Shown: positions 33,113 to 45,489, numbered from the stretch's first letter. The stretch: 64,000 nt of DNA from Stomoxys calcitrans (GCF_963082655.1 NC_081555.1:28381266-28445265); one strand, 5' to 3'. Made by a program: numbers and translations. Notes: generated by a model from the sequence alone, not told the origin.

Positions 33113-33944
33113 ATCTTATATACCCTCCACCAATTAACGCATTTTCAAGTTCTTGCATGGTTCTTTTTGCAGGCAAAAACAAAGAAAAAAGATAATTTTA
33201 GGTGAAGCAATAAATCGCATAGATTTTTATACCCTCCACCATAGCATGGGGGTATACTAATTTCGTCATTCTGTTTGTAACACCTCGAAATATGCGTCTA
33301 AGACCCCATGAAGTATATATATTCTTGATCGACGTGACATTTTAAGTTGAACTAGCCATGTCCGTCCGTCCTTCTGTCTGTCAAAAGCACGCTAATTTTT
33401 GAAGGAGTATAGCTAGCCGCTTGAAATTTTGCACAAATACTTCTTATTAGTGAAGGTCGGTTGGGAATGTAAATGGGCTAAATCGATCCATGTTTTGATA
33501 AAGCTGCCATATTAACCGATTTTGGGTCTTGACTTTTTGACTTCTTGAGCCTCTAAAGGGCGAAATTCTCGTCCGATTTGAATGAAATTTTGCCATAACC
33601 ATAACGGTCCATAAACTGATATAGCTGCCATATAAACCGATCTCCCAAATAGACTTCTTGAGCCTCTCGAGAGCCCAATTCTCATCCGATTTGGCACAAA
33701 TTTTGTACAACGCCTTCTCCCATGGCCTTCAACATACCTGTACAAAATGGTCTCAATCGATCTATAGCTTGATACAGTTGCCATATAAATCCATCTCCCG
33801 TTTTTGCTTTGGATCGGAATCGGACTATAACATGATATAGCTGCTCCTCCTCCTCCGTCATTATTTGCCTAAAAAGAGATACTGCGCAAAGAACTCGACA
33901 GATGCGATCCATGTTGGAGGGTATATAAGATTCGGCCCGGCAGA
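33113..33944. mobile_element. M1 family element with terminal inverted repeats
   Basis: GGCCGAATCTTATATACCCT at the left is inverted as AGGGTATATAAGATTCGGCC at the right, giving about 25 bp of terminal repeats. Inside are 'catgggggtatactaatttc', 'catgtccgtccgtccttctg' and repeated 'atagctgccatataaacc' modules. This copy gives the best view of the family boundaries. No transposase is encoded, so it is non-autonomous. Confidence 0.65.
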
Positions 33945-33984
33945 ACTTGGCACGCTCTTACTTGTTTTTTTATTTATTTTGACA

Positions 33985-34392
33985 AAAACTGCGCCCTCTA
34001 GGGGCTCAAGAAGTACAACTGAAAGATCGTTTTATATGGCAGCTATATCACGATATGAACCGATTCAGACGATACTTGGCGTGGATGTTAGAGGTCATAG
34101 GAGAAGACATTGGGCAACATTTCAGCTAAAACGGATAAGGGCTCAAGAAGTTCAATCGTTAGATCGTATTATTTGGGAGCTACACCAGGTTATGAACCAA
34201 CTCAGAGGATATTTGGCATGGAAGTTGGATGTCATAGGAGAAGACATTGGGCAACATTTCAGCCAAAACGGATAAGGGCTCAAGAAGTTCAATCGTTAGA
34301 TAGTATTATTTGGGAGATACACCAGGTTATGAACCAACTCAGAGCATATTTGGCATGGAAGTTGGATGTCATAGAAGAAGACATTGTTTAAA
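33985..34392. repeat. M1-derived tandem array, 137-bp unit
   Basis: GTCATAG landmarks at 34094, 34231 and 34368 give an exact 137-bp period over about 2.2 units. Each unit contains 'gacattgggcaacatttcag' and 'ggctcaagaagttcaatcgt'. The overlapping open frames just follow the array. Confidence 0.88.
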
Positions 34393-34419
34393 GTTGGAGC
34401 CAACTCGGATTAGAATTAT

Positions 34420-35050
34420 TGAAGTTAATTATCAAAATGCATACTCTGTTAAGAAAGTTAATCGCGCTAATTTTTCATTTCATTTCGAAGGACATCTTTG
34501 CAAGAGCTACCAAAATTCATCCAGAAAAAGTCACAGATTGGTGGGGTTTTTTGGCTGGTGGCATCATTGGACTGTACTTTTTCAAAGATGATGCGAATCG
34601 TAACGTAGCTCTGAATGGTGAGCGTTACTATGAGATGATATCCAATTTTGTTGCCCAAAATGCAAGAGCTTGGTCTGCATGACATGTGGTTTCAACAATA
34701 CGGTGCCACATGCCACACAGCACGTGTAACAATGGACTTATTAAGAGGTGAGTTCGGTGAACATTTTATTTCATGTTCGGGACCGGTCAATTGGCCGCCT
34801 AGCTCTTGCGATTTAACGTCTTTAGGCTATATTAAAGATCATGTCTATACAGACGCCCGCTTCGATTGACGTATTGAAAGACAACATTGAAACATTTATT
34901 CGTGAGCTACCGGCAGAAATATTGGAAAGAGTATGTCAAAATTGGACTAAGCGGGTGGACCATTTAAGGCGCAGTCACAGTCAACATTTGCATGATAGAT
35001 ATGGCCGTACTATGGATTCAAATATGTCTTTTTTTTGGTATATTTTGTAA
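34420..35050 (+). pseudogene. Mariner/Tc1-superfamily transposase remnant
   Basis: Frames read VTDWWGFLAGGIIGLYFF, NVALNGERYYEMI, LGLHDMWFQQYGATCHTAR, NWPPSSCDLTSLGYI and RVCQNWTKRVDHLRR, the C-terminal catalytic half of this superfamily. The family's 'FQQDGA' aspartate is Tyr here. The segment after SCDLT has lost its catalytic Asp and several residues. Two frameshifts are present. The transposase is inactive and no inverted repeats were found around it. Confidence 0.85.
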
Positions 35051-35959
35051 TACATTGCGGCACTTATTTCATCATTCAGCTGTTATGCCTTGCTTTTCAT
35101 TGGCAATTCTAAATAATTCTCTTTATTGTTGTTTTGCTTTTACTAAAACCTAATTTGCAGCTGTTGTTTATTTGTGTTAAAGCAGCAATGGTGGCATTCA
35201 CTTACTTTTGCATTACTTAAAATTACTCAGAATCAAATGAATGTCGATTGGTTTTTGCACAGTGGCAAACAGTTTATGGTGTAGTAGGTTAGTGAGAACT
35301 CACAAACCATCATTACATAAGAAATAAGAAGGCGGACAGTGTTGGAACATATATGATAGAAGTACATATCCTATTGTTTCCAATCACATATCATAGATGT
35401 ATATATCATATTGTTTCCAATCACGACCAACACTCTCACCTAAGCGCGCTCCAGTATTTCCAAAGATGCTTTGAAAGCACCAGTCCCTATTTGTGAGTTA
35501 TATTCCACCTTTGGCCTGATTTCAAGTTTTCTTGGAGGTTTTGGATGGTTATTACAAGTACTTTGTTCAAATCTTGTAAACCTTTTGTAGAAAACCTCAT
35601 ATTTGCTTTATTTCTTATTGAGGACAGTCTTAAAAAAATAATCGCCTCAATTTTTTTTCCACTTTATGCCTCTAACCAATAACAAGATTACAAATATGTA
35701 TTAGATTTATCTTTTTAAAAATACTAACGTCAATTTTTGTATGCAAAAATTTTTTAATTACTATTTGCGATAGAGTAAATTTAAATATTCTCTCAATTTA
35801 ATGCAATTATATTTAAGTTGGATACATAGCCAACACTATTTGAAATGTAAATCTATTGGAAACGTATTTTGCAAGTACAACAAATTTACTGACGGCTTTG
35901 CACTTATGTGCACTCTTGTTCGCTATACTTCCCTTAATAGATTCTAATGAATACCTAAA
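35051..35959. other. No recognised gene
   Basis: AT-rich intronic sequence. A short near-duplicate, 'catatcctattgtttccaat' and 'tatcatattgtttccaatca', occurs at about 35364-35425. Nothing else can be assigned. Confidence 0.5.
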
Positions 35960-35961
35960 TA

Positions 35962-36187
35962 TTGGGTTGCCCAAAAAGTAATTGCGGATTTTTCATATAG
36001 TCGGCGTTGACAAATTTTTTCACAGCTTGTGACTCTGTAATTGCATTCTTTCTTCTGTCAGTTATCAGCTGTTACTTTTAGCTTGCTTTGGAAAAAAAGT
36101 ATATTTGATTAAAGTTCATTCTAAGTTTTATTAAAAATGCATTTACTTTCTTTTAAAAAATCCGCAATTACTTTTTGGGCAACCCAA
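35962..36187. mobile_element. Intact mariner-type MITE, 226 bp
   Basis: TTGGGTTGCCCAAAAAGTAA at the left and its inverse TTACTTTTTGGGCAACCCAA at the right form inverted repeats of about 33 bp. TA dinucleotides flank both ends (35960-35961 and 36188-36189), as expected for Tc1/mariner insertion. Truncated relatives are at 13864 and 47479. Confidence 0.93.
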
Positions 36188-36189
36188 TA

Positions 36190-36884
36190 TATATGTAAAT
36201 ATATCATGTTCCAAGTAATACGATTAAGGATGACCATAGCTATAAGACGATTAAACATTTGCAATAAATTAAAATATAAAATAACAATTAGCATATTGCA
36301 AAAGTTAATTTTTATGACCGCTATGGGTCGCCAACAACTAAAATATGAATAGAATTGTAAAAATTGTGTCACTTTATGCATATCTTATGTTGAGTTGGTT
36401 TATGAAGACGTCGGCCAAGGTGTTTTTTCAAAGTACATGCGCCACAAATTGAGTGAAAAGAATGACTGGCCATAATGCATTGTTATTCACTTAAAGATAT
36501 GGAGTTGCCATAGACACACTGTTATCCTGGGGCTGCGAAAGCAAGACCTCGAAAGGAGCTTTGAATGGTTATGGCAACTTCAGGTCCTTGGGGTCGCACT
36601 GGAAACAGGAAAAACCGGACTTTTGCGGGGTCTGTGGTGACGATGAGGAGTTGGAATATCTTATTTCGAGCCAGGATTCCGTCCAGACATAATTTAGGCC
36701 ACTTTAGAAACGTGAAGTGCCAGACTGGACGAAGCTCTCACCTATGAGAACTCCACTATGGTCCCCCAGTTTCTTGTTTGTCTTGTGCTATGGCAAAACA
36801 ACTAAAGGTGGTTTCATTTGTGCAATAACAACAAATCATATGGTGGAATCTGCTTTCTTGCCATCAAGCTGATCGACGTTTTGC
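36190..36884. other. Intronic sequence with a weak non-LTR fragment
   Basis: Near 36560-36700 the plus strand reads FCGVCGDDEELEYL in one frame. This resembles the Cys-rich C-terminus of non-LTR ORF2 proteins, but the match is short. The rest shows nothing recognisable. Confidence 0.4.
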
Positions 36885-37030
36885 CAACACAGTCAAAGAA
36901 ATTTGTGTGAGAAAGAAGATAACAACAAAGAGCATGCAAACAAAAGTCTGACAACTTAATACAGTCAAACCTGGCCGGCTGCAAACAGCTGTTCGTGTGA
37001 GACCACCTTCATAAATCCGCCTTGGTCCTG
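36885..37030 (-). repeat. Dispersed family 3, reverse copy
   Basis: The minus strand reads 'aaggcggatttatgaaggtg', then 'aacagctgtttgcagccggc' and 'tttgtttgcatgctctttgt'. It matches 15062-15420 and 56790-56985. Confidence 0.8.
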
Positions 37031-37875
37031 TGCATTGATTTTCTCTTCCCTTATTCTTTCATTCTTATTCTTTGCACCATACCGTGAGGGATCTTCTTCT
37101 TCTAGAGTGAATACAATGGACCGTTGCGTCTAGGATTTTGATAAAAAAAAGCCCAAAACAAATTATATTTTATTTTTAAATTCGATTTACCCCAATATTT
37201 ATTGATGCGTTTAATTATAAAGCAATTACCTCTCAATGCCAGCACTTAAGTGGCAGTGGAGTTGAACTAAAATAATTGATAAGTGACGGTTGTAAGAAAA
37301 ATTTAGATTATTTAGCATATTGCGACGTCTAATAACAGTTAATTTTAGGTTGTAATGGACCCACTATGATCATTTTATTTCCAATGAGACTCCACAGTAA
37401 CCACAAAATAAAACACCTGGTGAAAGTCGATCCCTCGATCCCTTGGTAAGCCGAATATAACGCGCCAATGGGACGCTTTTATTGAAGCTTTTAGCCTAGT
37501 ATTTACTTCGGTTGTGCGGAAAATGTAGCTAAACACCAATTAAATTTTGTGAAATCTCATAATGTTTGCAACAGTGTTGCTAATTTGTTTAGTTGTAATT
37601 AAAGTTTTTATATGGCGTTAAAGCGTTGTTTTGGTAGTAAACAGTTGTATGTTGACATCATTGTTATCTTACGAATGTCAACCAAACTACAATAAAAACA
37701 AATTGGGATTTTTTAACTACAAGGTGTCCAATTTTTTTTTGAAGAAAATTTAAAAGATAAAACAAAGAAATGGATTTAGGAACAGAAGCTGCTGTATGTT
37801 TGGCAGCACAACATGAAACAATACAAAAAGGGGTATCAAGAGGGGCTAGACAACATTCATGCCGACACATGTAGT
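37031..37875. other. No recognised gene
   Basis: AT-rich intronic sequence. The minus-strand frame at 37664-38041 runs into the neighbouring M1 copy and has no domain. Confidence 0.5.
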
Positions 37876-37879
37876 CCTT

Positions 37880-38235
37880 GGAAAAAGACCGCCATCCATT
37901 GCACCTAAAGAAATATAACCCGATCTCTCGATTATATGTCTGAATTGTTTGCGTATGTGCCAAATATGGTCTGAAACGTTCCATTAGCTCACATAAAAAC
38001 CGATCTCCACATTTTATATCTTGAGCCTCTATAGGGCTCAATTTTTATCCCATTTCGCTGAAATTTTGCATAATGACTTCTAGTATATAGAATAGGTTCT
38101 TCACCTAGCATAGCTCCCACAGCATAGCAATTCATATCCATTATCCTCTGTTTACTTTTAAAAAAATACCAGGCAAAGAACTTTACACATGCGATCCATG
38201 GTCGAGGGTATATAAGATTCGGCCCCGCCCTTTCC
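37880..38235. repeat. M1 family copy, right-end type
   Basis: 'gcctctatagggctcaattt' and 'cgctgaaattttgcata' are followed by 'catgcgatccatggtcgagg' and 'gtatataagattcggccc', the same terminus as 33944. Confidence 0.75.
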
Positions 38236-38499
38236 ATGGTTCAAACAAGCTCTTTGCATCTTCTAACTAGTCTCTACTTCACAAAGTTCTACGTCAGAGC
38301 CTTCAGCCTCGCTGATATTTAATCATTCGCGCCGCTTATAACATGCCGCCAAGCCTCATTTTCATTTCCCAGGAGAAAATAAGCATGTCCAAAGTGTCCC
38401 CATGTTATTTGCCGATCCGTGTATCATTAAGGACACTGTCAACACACCGACTGCTACCGTCATACGTTTCATGTATGAGTTACAAACGTCAAACTAAGG

Positions 38500-39000
38500 C
38501 GTGGTAGGTCAATACTATCATATATCCCCTTCAGGGTACGGCGAGAAAACTGTCTACACGGGCGAGGGCAAATGGGCTTGGCATTAACCTCAGAAAGACA
38601 GAGCGCATGTTGACGACTACGTATGACGAGTTTAGGGGATTGGTCCTTAATGGAGTGAAGCTGCCTGGGCGTTATTCTTGACCATAAATGGAACGAGAGA
38701 TGAACGTTGAGGAGAGAGTTATTCGGAGTCTGAGTGCGCTCTATTCATGGCGTAACTCAATAGGCAGAAGTTGGGAACATAGACCAGGAGCGATCCGCTG
38801 GATGTACTTTGCTGTGTTTTACTGATCTTCACCTATGAGCGCTTGGTGTGGCACCGGGTCGTGGAGAGGGTGAGTATACTCCGTATGGTGGAGAAGGTAC
38901 AGGGTATTGCGGCAATGCCGATATTGGAGGCGAAGAGGAGTGCTCCGAGAGCAGCACTGAATGCTGGAATTAATAGACATATACATTTAAAATCTACGAA
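38500..39000 (+). pseudogene. Non-LTR reverse-transcriptase fragment
   Basis: Frames read RANGLGINLRKTERMLTT, YDEFRGLVLNGVKLP and MVWHRVVERVSILRMVEKV with QGIAAMPILEAKRSAPRAAL. This matches the 'GLG.NP.KTE..LFT...YLGVILD' and 'ALERVQR.AC..ITGA.R..PT.AL' regions of insect non-LTR elements. It is broken by frameshifts. Confidence 0.65.
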
Positions 39001-39069
39001 ATTTGACAATGTTGCTATCAACATGTTGAAATCATTTCGTATAAAGAACTTAGTACTGCGTATTTAAAA

Positions 39070-41150
39070 AAAAATTCGTAGTCATTTCGCTTTTTTATAG
39101 TTTTGACACTTGCTCGAACGAAAACTCGAAGTCAGAACTAGCCTTTAACGGGTATTCAGTCCCGTGTTTACCGTGTCTTGAGTTGATCTCCCGAAAAATT
39201 GGTCTATTTGATCATAAAACGTTTTACATATTTACTACCCGATCTTTATTAAACTTTAAAATTAAGCCAGGGTAAATTTCACCGAAATCAAGGGTAAAAT
39301 CCGAATTATCGTCGTCGTCGTAATTCATATTATACTAGGAAGTAGTGTTTTGAACTGCTATCTTTGTGTCATTATTTTCCGTTTCTAATTTTTTTTATAT
39401 GGAGTTTGACAGTTGTTCATGTGAAAAGTCGAATATAGTACTAGCCCTAAAGCAGAGTTTACATGTTACATCATGATCGTACTCATCGTGTGTACGTGTT
39501 GATTACAGCTTTTGACTAAAATAGTACATCTATCTTTCTTTTTTTGATTTTATTTAATTTTTCATACTTTACTTCTCATTTCTTAACCTAATTTGTCACA
39601 GAACGTGTTTTTCAATATCTGTCAATTAATGATTACACATTTCCTTGTAAACGGTAATCGATAGACGTCATTCATCGAATGATGCTAGGGACAATTGTGA
39701 GGACATGTAAAACTTCTAAACTTCTACACTGTTCTGACTCGGCAATAAAATGTCCCATATCGTTTAGCTTTAACTTGATTCGGACAGTACCGATCGTTAT
39801 TCATTCATGGAATGTCTATGGACAAATTAAGTTTTGTTAATAGAAAACACCCAAAAAGACACAGTTGACAAAATAATCGATTTTCTATACAAGAAATCGG
39901 TAATATGATGACATAATTATCTTCTCTGCAAATTCTAAACCGTTATATTTTAGGGGTTTGCATTAAAAACCTTCTCTTGAAGTGTTTGACATGGCTTACC
40001 TATGTACGTCTTAATGGTGGTTAGAGCTTATAATGGGCCATTGGTTTTATCTTTAATATTTAAGACTTGATAACTTTTCTTGAAAGCAACGAACCATTAG
40101 TGCGACCTTAGTTACAAATACAAACATAAAGCTTTGGACAAAAAAAAAACAATCTGGGAAAACAATCAATAATGTACTACTTAGTAAACATTTATTTTTA
40201 TTCCAATATTTTGGTTTGCTCAACACTAATAGCCTTTGGCCATTAGGAAAATAGCAACAAAAAATAAAAAAATTATTCTAAAGTATTGTTGCGACGAAAG
40301 AATGAGTGCGAAAAAAAATGAAATAGTAAAAATTTCACCATCATACATTAATGACCCAGAAAATTACACTCTATAGGGGGTATGGCACTGGGTGGGACTA
40401 AATGGGAAAAAGAAGAGAAAAAACAACAACAACATGGAGAAAAGCTAATTATCAATACTAAATGTAGTAGTAGATGTTGTTGTTGTAGCAGTATGTTATA
40501 CACTGTAGTTGTTTATGGTTTGTGTGTTTGCAAACACATACCTACCAAAACTCATTCAAGACAAGTATGAAGGGGGAGAATAGTAGGCATGTCAGCAGTA
40601 CTCATAATTGCAAAATATGTATTAAAGTAATGGAAAAAGATAAAAAATATGTTTCTCCACATACACAAATAATTAAAAATAACCGAAGTGTGGAAAAAGA
40701 AACTGTTGAGCGAAAGAAAATATAAAATAAGGTTTATGGGCAGCCTTAAAAATACAGTCATACAGTTTTTTTTGTGGCAAACAATAGGTATTCGTGTTTT
40801 TGTTTGCATTTTTAACCATATGGTGGGATTTTCCTTTGTAGTTAGAAAATAAGATGCTGCTTTTTCGTGGAAAAATCTCCGTTGCCACAATACTGTCTGG
40901 CAAACAATTTCAATAGAAACCAAATTGTATACCATAAAATAAAACTAAGACGAATTGTAGCACATATTTTTTACCGACTGTTATGTTATATACGTGAGCG
41001 CCAAAAATGTAAACTAGCTTTTTCTAACATTCCATGAGAGGTCTACTATATACAGCAGTGGAAACTCTTTACTAAAATGCTTGATAAGACCAACGTAATG
41101 GGTAAAATAGGACCGGTATTAGTTAGGCGAAAAAAACGAGCTATGTTCGC
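39070..41150. other. No recognised gene
   Basis: AT-rich intronic sequence. A reversed family 1 tail fragment ('gttgttgttgtagcagtatg') is at about 40477-40507. Open frames at 40382-40935 on both strands lack domains. Confidence 0.5.
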
Positions 41151-41329
41151 CGGGCTGAATTTTATGTATGTACCCACCATATGTAGAGATGGGTTTCTAC
41201 CGGTTAAATACCCAACCTTTTTTGGGTATTTGTAATTTTGCCGATTTCTCGGACATAAAAATATTTTCCAAACAATTTTTGATGATTTCGTATTCTTTGT
41301 ATATAAACCTGATCTTCTGATCTCATAAA

Positions 41330-41800
41330 ATCGGATTTTAGTTATATATAGCCGCTATATAGACCGATCTCCAGACTTAAAGTCTTGAGACAATAAATTG
41401 GTAATTTTTCACCCGATTACTATGAAATTTGACACAGAGAGTTCTGGTAGACACCTGTGAAGTGTGATGCAGATCAGACTATATTTGGATATAGATATAT
41501 TCAGGACATAAAAGATAAATTTTTTACGCGAATTCGATTAAATTTGGCACTGTGGTAGAACCCTTCCCATTCATGTCAAATGTGGTCCATATCGGACCAT
41601 ATTTGGATATAGCTGCCATATAGACCGATTTCCCGCTATAGTGTAATGAGCCTATAAAAGAAGCATTTTTCATCCGATTTCATCTTCCAGATCGGACTAT
41701 ATTTGGATATAGCTGCCATATAGACCGATCTCCCAATATGGAGTATTGATCTCACAAAAGGAGAATTTTTCATCCAATTTTGATGAAATTTGTAACAGTG
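41330..41800. repeat. M1-related repeat, variant modules
   Basis: Successive 'tatagctgccatatagaccg', 'atctccagacttaaagtctt' and 'gtaatttttcacccgattac' modules repeat about every 110 bp, ending near 'tttggatatagctgcca'. Confidence 0.65.
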
Positions 41801-41929
41801 AGTAAAATTGCAAACGATTCGAATGAAAAACTAAGAACTCGATTGAAAGATATGAGCAATACTTGGCAATGATATTAAAATACAAAACTCCACCTGCTAA
41901 ATTTCTAAGCCCTCAAGGTGTTAAAAAAA

Positions 41930-42305
41930 ATCTGTTTATCTGGAAACTGGACATGGTTGTTACAAATCAAAATAGGGCTAACCATGTCCAATTCTAAACA
42001 GGAGATCAGATCAAGCGGAATATGAGGCGCGTCTAGAAAACATTCACTCAGGCACCGTAGCAGATGCGGTGAATAACTACCGGGTGAATGTAGTCTACCG
42101 ATTGAATATAGTCCTTGGAGAACGACCGCCAACCATTGCAACTAAAGGAATTGACCTTCCCTGGCAAACCAGTGTAGTTCTGGCTCAATTACGATCAGGG
42201 AGATGCAGCCACCTCAACTTCTACAGAGCAAGGATTGTTGCCAACGTGCAGGATGTGTGTCCCGATTGTGGACCTCCGTCCACACGTCACCGTTTATCTA
42301 CGGTA
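41930..42305 (+). pseudogene. Jockey-type non-LTR ORF2 C-terminal fragment
   Basis: The frame 42069-42290 reads LPWQTSVVLAQLRSGRCSHL, NFYRARIVANVQDVCPDCG. This is the conserved end of Jockey-clade ORF2 proteins ('LPR..R..LAQLRSG.C..L..Y..RI.....D.CP.CG'), with its terminal Cys motif. The upstream part is shifted out of frame. Confidence 0.75.
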
Positions 42306-42309
42306 GCAC

Positions 42310-44225
42310 GCAGCTAAGCTTCTCGTGACAGCAATGTTCTAATCTGTGTGGTGCTCACAGCTATCCCGTGCCGGGGCGAGAGACGTACTCGTGACATGCG
42401 TAAAGCATTTTCCCCATCCTAATCCACAAAAACAGGCTAACCTCGCCCCGGAACGAGATAACTATGAGCACTTGCAAGAGTTGGAACTCTGAGTTTCGAT
42501 TTGTTTGGCATTGATTATTACCACTATTAATCTGAACAAATAAGGGATCCTGGGCATTTTTTGCTCAGAATTTTGATCACATGGCACATCGATTTAGCTA
42601 TCATAGGTCAAATATTAATAAATATAACGAATATCCCACTATTTACTTATTTTTTTCTCTTTTTATCCTTTATTCAACTGGAAATCTAGGATTTCCTCTT
42701 TGGTCTTCATTGGCAGTCATTTCAATAAACAACAGCAATTAATTTAACTCCTCCCATTTAACAATCAAAGCAAAAAAAAAAACGAAAATTCTCTGAATAG
42801 CTGCTTTTAGTACCATTCATTGCCAGTCAAGTATATTATTTAAGGAAAAAATTAACTCAAAGACCACTTCAACACAACACCACTCAATTCAATCAAACGA
42901 AATGGGGGCTTTAACACTTCAAACCTAACAAAAATAAAAAAGGAAAACAAAAAAAGATTTAAATTGAATCCAAACATGCATAGAGAGCAAAAATGTGGAT
43001 GATGATGCACTGGGCCATAGCACAAGATATGAATGAATGAATGCAAGGCTTCTCCAATTCACCCATAGGTTACTAGATGGTGGTGGTGGTGGTACTGGCA
43101 GTGGTTCTGTTTTTGTTTCTATGCATTGCCTTTATCAGCACCATAATCAACATTGTCGGTCTCTAGAGCAGTTGTGACGGCATCAAAATTCAAAATATTG
43201 CTATTGCTGCTCAGCTACTAGCTGCAACCGCCTCGTCATACTACAACATTGGCGATTGGATGATGCTTCTGTGGTATTAATTGATTTATGGCTGTTTTGG
43301 TACAACAATTTAAATAAAATAAAACAAAAAAAATCTGAAGTGATTTCTCATACAAACAAGCTCACTCACTAGCAGGCATTTGAGCGTAGACGTTGCTGGG
43401 TGTTGGAAGGCTCTGAAAAAAAAGAAGTCTCTAACGAATGCATGGACGGACGGTCTACAGGCAATCAGTCAGTTAAATTAATGTTGATATCACTTTTTGT
43501 TGTAGTTGTTGTTCTTTGTTTAAAATAAGAAAGAAAAAAGCAACAACAACAAAATACTGTGTCAATTATGTGGCACACACATTGTACGCTGCCAAGCCGC
43601 ACCACTCACCACTTGCTAGTGTGTTGGACACAACAATAGAAAGCCTGTCTTTGCGGGGGGAGACTTTGAATGGAGACTTCCACAATTTGAGAATGGAGAA
43701 CCCAATAACAGTTTCTTAATTGAAATGCCAGGCACACATTTCAATGCAAACATTACCTTCCATCAATTGCGGTTATATTGTTTATTAAATATTTCGTGCG
43801 AGAATTGGAAAAAAGACGTGATTGTTGATTGAGCAGACATGCGCTCACTTATGGCAGTGAACGAAAAAATGAATATTTGAATTAAGTATTCATTTTGGAA
43901 ATAAGTACTTTCTCTGCGATATGAAATTGAAAGAAACTTTTGGGGTAAATAAGACAATTTGCCATAAAAAGTTTTGTTGTTGTGTGTGCTACTGATCGTA
44001 GAAAACCTCACACTCCGTTTTGTCGAAATCACATGCATCTTCTGTCTGTTTCTAGGAGGTGAAACCGGTAGTATAATCAATCTTGGTTAAGTCGGTATCT
44101 GCCAAAAAAGTCCTCTACTAAATATCAAAGGTAAGAGGCATGACATCAGTCACCTGTTATTAGATCATTTTTCAGGTGTAATGCCATCCTCTCCGCTAGT
44201 TAGCCACCAGGATTGCAATGCTTCG
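42310..44225. other. Intronic sequence, low repeat content
   Basis: Short family 2 fragments occur at 42330-42375 and 42440-42530. The rest is comparatively free of repeats and includes the mini-exon candidate at 43370-43412. A GGTGGTGGTGG run lies at 43079. No gene can be firmly supported. Confidence 0.5.
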
Positions 44226-44230
44226 ATAGT

Positions 44231-44510
44231 GCTATACAAAGCATAAATACCGCAGGTTATCAGTCCCTTAGTCACGAAATGGCGTTTTCTCCTTTATAAC
44301 CACCAGAGGCTCACAGTTTTGACAAAGCAAATTGAGGGACACCACTCAACTGAGGGCACATTGTCAATTGATGGCGCTATAAATACCAGAGGTTATCAGC
44401 CCTTAGTCACGTTACGGTGTTTTCTCCTTGATATCCATCGGAGGCTCACAGTTTTGACAAAGCAAATTGATGGCCACCATATTCTCTTAATTCTATCTAC
44501 CACCAGACCA
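44231..44510. repeat. Tandem duplication, 136-bp unit
   Basis: AGGTTATCAG at 44254 and 44390 starts two copies containing 'gtgttttctccttgatatcc' or its variant, and 'gaggctcacagttttgacaa'. Confidence 0.85.
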
Positions 44511-44569
44511 CCCAATTTCATAACTTATTGGGTATTTTGAAGAGGAAAGGAGCGGAAGAAAGTGCAAGA

Positions 44570-44960
44570 CCTTGTCGTCGTGATGTATGGCCGTTATCGA
44601 TTTACTATTACAGAACTCGTTGAGAGTGCATTAAAGAAGCAGTCTGGATGAGCAAAGATCATGGAGCTTGGTATTAACCCCAGACAGATTGAGCTGGGAC
44701 TTTATACTTACCGGACAAAGCAAGTTTTGCGAATTTAGAAATTTGTCCTGGATGAGCTGCTGCTCTGCCCAAAGGCGTGGGCGTGTTTATTGCCCAGAAA
44801 CTAAACTTTAGACAGAATGGCGAAGAGAGGATTAATAGGAAACTGATTTATTGCACTGTCACAACGCAATAGGTAGATGTTGCTAAAGGAGGGTTTCACC
44901 TCGAAGGCGCAGAGGCCAATCAATCTCTCAGCATTTGCCTTTAAGACTCTGGAGACCCTG
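44570..44960 (+). pseudogene. Non-LTR reverse-transcriptase fragment
   Basis: Frames read LELGINPRQIELGLYTYRTK and, further on, RPINLSAFAFKTLETLALLL. These are degraded forms of 'GL.VNP.KTEL.LFT' and a 'L...A..TLE.LLLP' segment. Numerous stops. Confidence 0.5.
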
Positions 44961-44984
44961 GCTTTGTTGTTGTTGCAAGTGCAG

Positions 44985-45240
44985 GTGGTGATCCACGTCA
45001 AGCTGTTATGGATGTGCAGCTCGTTCCGGTCTAAACGAACGATCGCCGACGAAAATGATGGCCATTGGCTACTTAAAGGCGTCATTAACTCGCCTTGTCA
45101 TATCGAGCAATGAAGGCACTCAGTATTTACGCAAGAGCCGGTGCTGCCCGGTCTCTCACTGAGACTCGATACCGCTACTCCGTATGGAACCGGTAGCCCC
45201 CAGCGAAGTTTCTCGTGAAAACGAAAAACACCACACAGAT
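44985..45240 (-). repeat. Family 2 repeat, reverse copy
   Basis: Minus-strand text includes 'gagtctcagtgagagaccgg', 'accggctcttgcgtaaatac', 'cattgctcgatatgacaagg' and 'gaacgagctgcacatccata'. Confidence 0.8.
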
Positions 45241-45369
45241 TGGAGCTTAAAGTTCCAACCTGCGTGGTACAAAAGGGTCAAAAAGACCCACAATTGGCAT
45301 CTAGTTATCAACTGAATTCTATTTTCTTTCGATAAGGAGATGGTGACTGTCGTTGCCTATGCGAATGAC

Positions 45370-45454
45370 GATTGTTTTTGTTGTTGTAGCAGTGCGTTGT
45401 ACACCGAGGCGGCAGCCCTTGCCGATTCGGTACATACAACCGGCTGCCATGGGA
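45370..45454 (-). repeat. Structured repeat family 1, copy lacking hairpin 2
   Basis: On the minus strand GGCAGCCGGTTGTATGTACC joins directly to 'gaatcggcaagggctgccg'. The second hairpin is gone while the outer stem is kept. The third stem CGGTGTACAACGCACTG still pairs using G-T pairs, followed by CTACAACAACAA. Confidence 0.82.
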
Positions 45455-45489
45455 TTGCGAATGACGATATTATTTGGTAAGTGGCCGAT

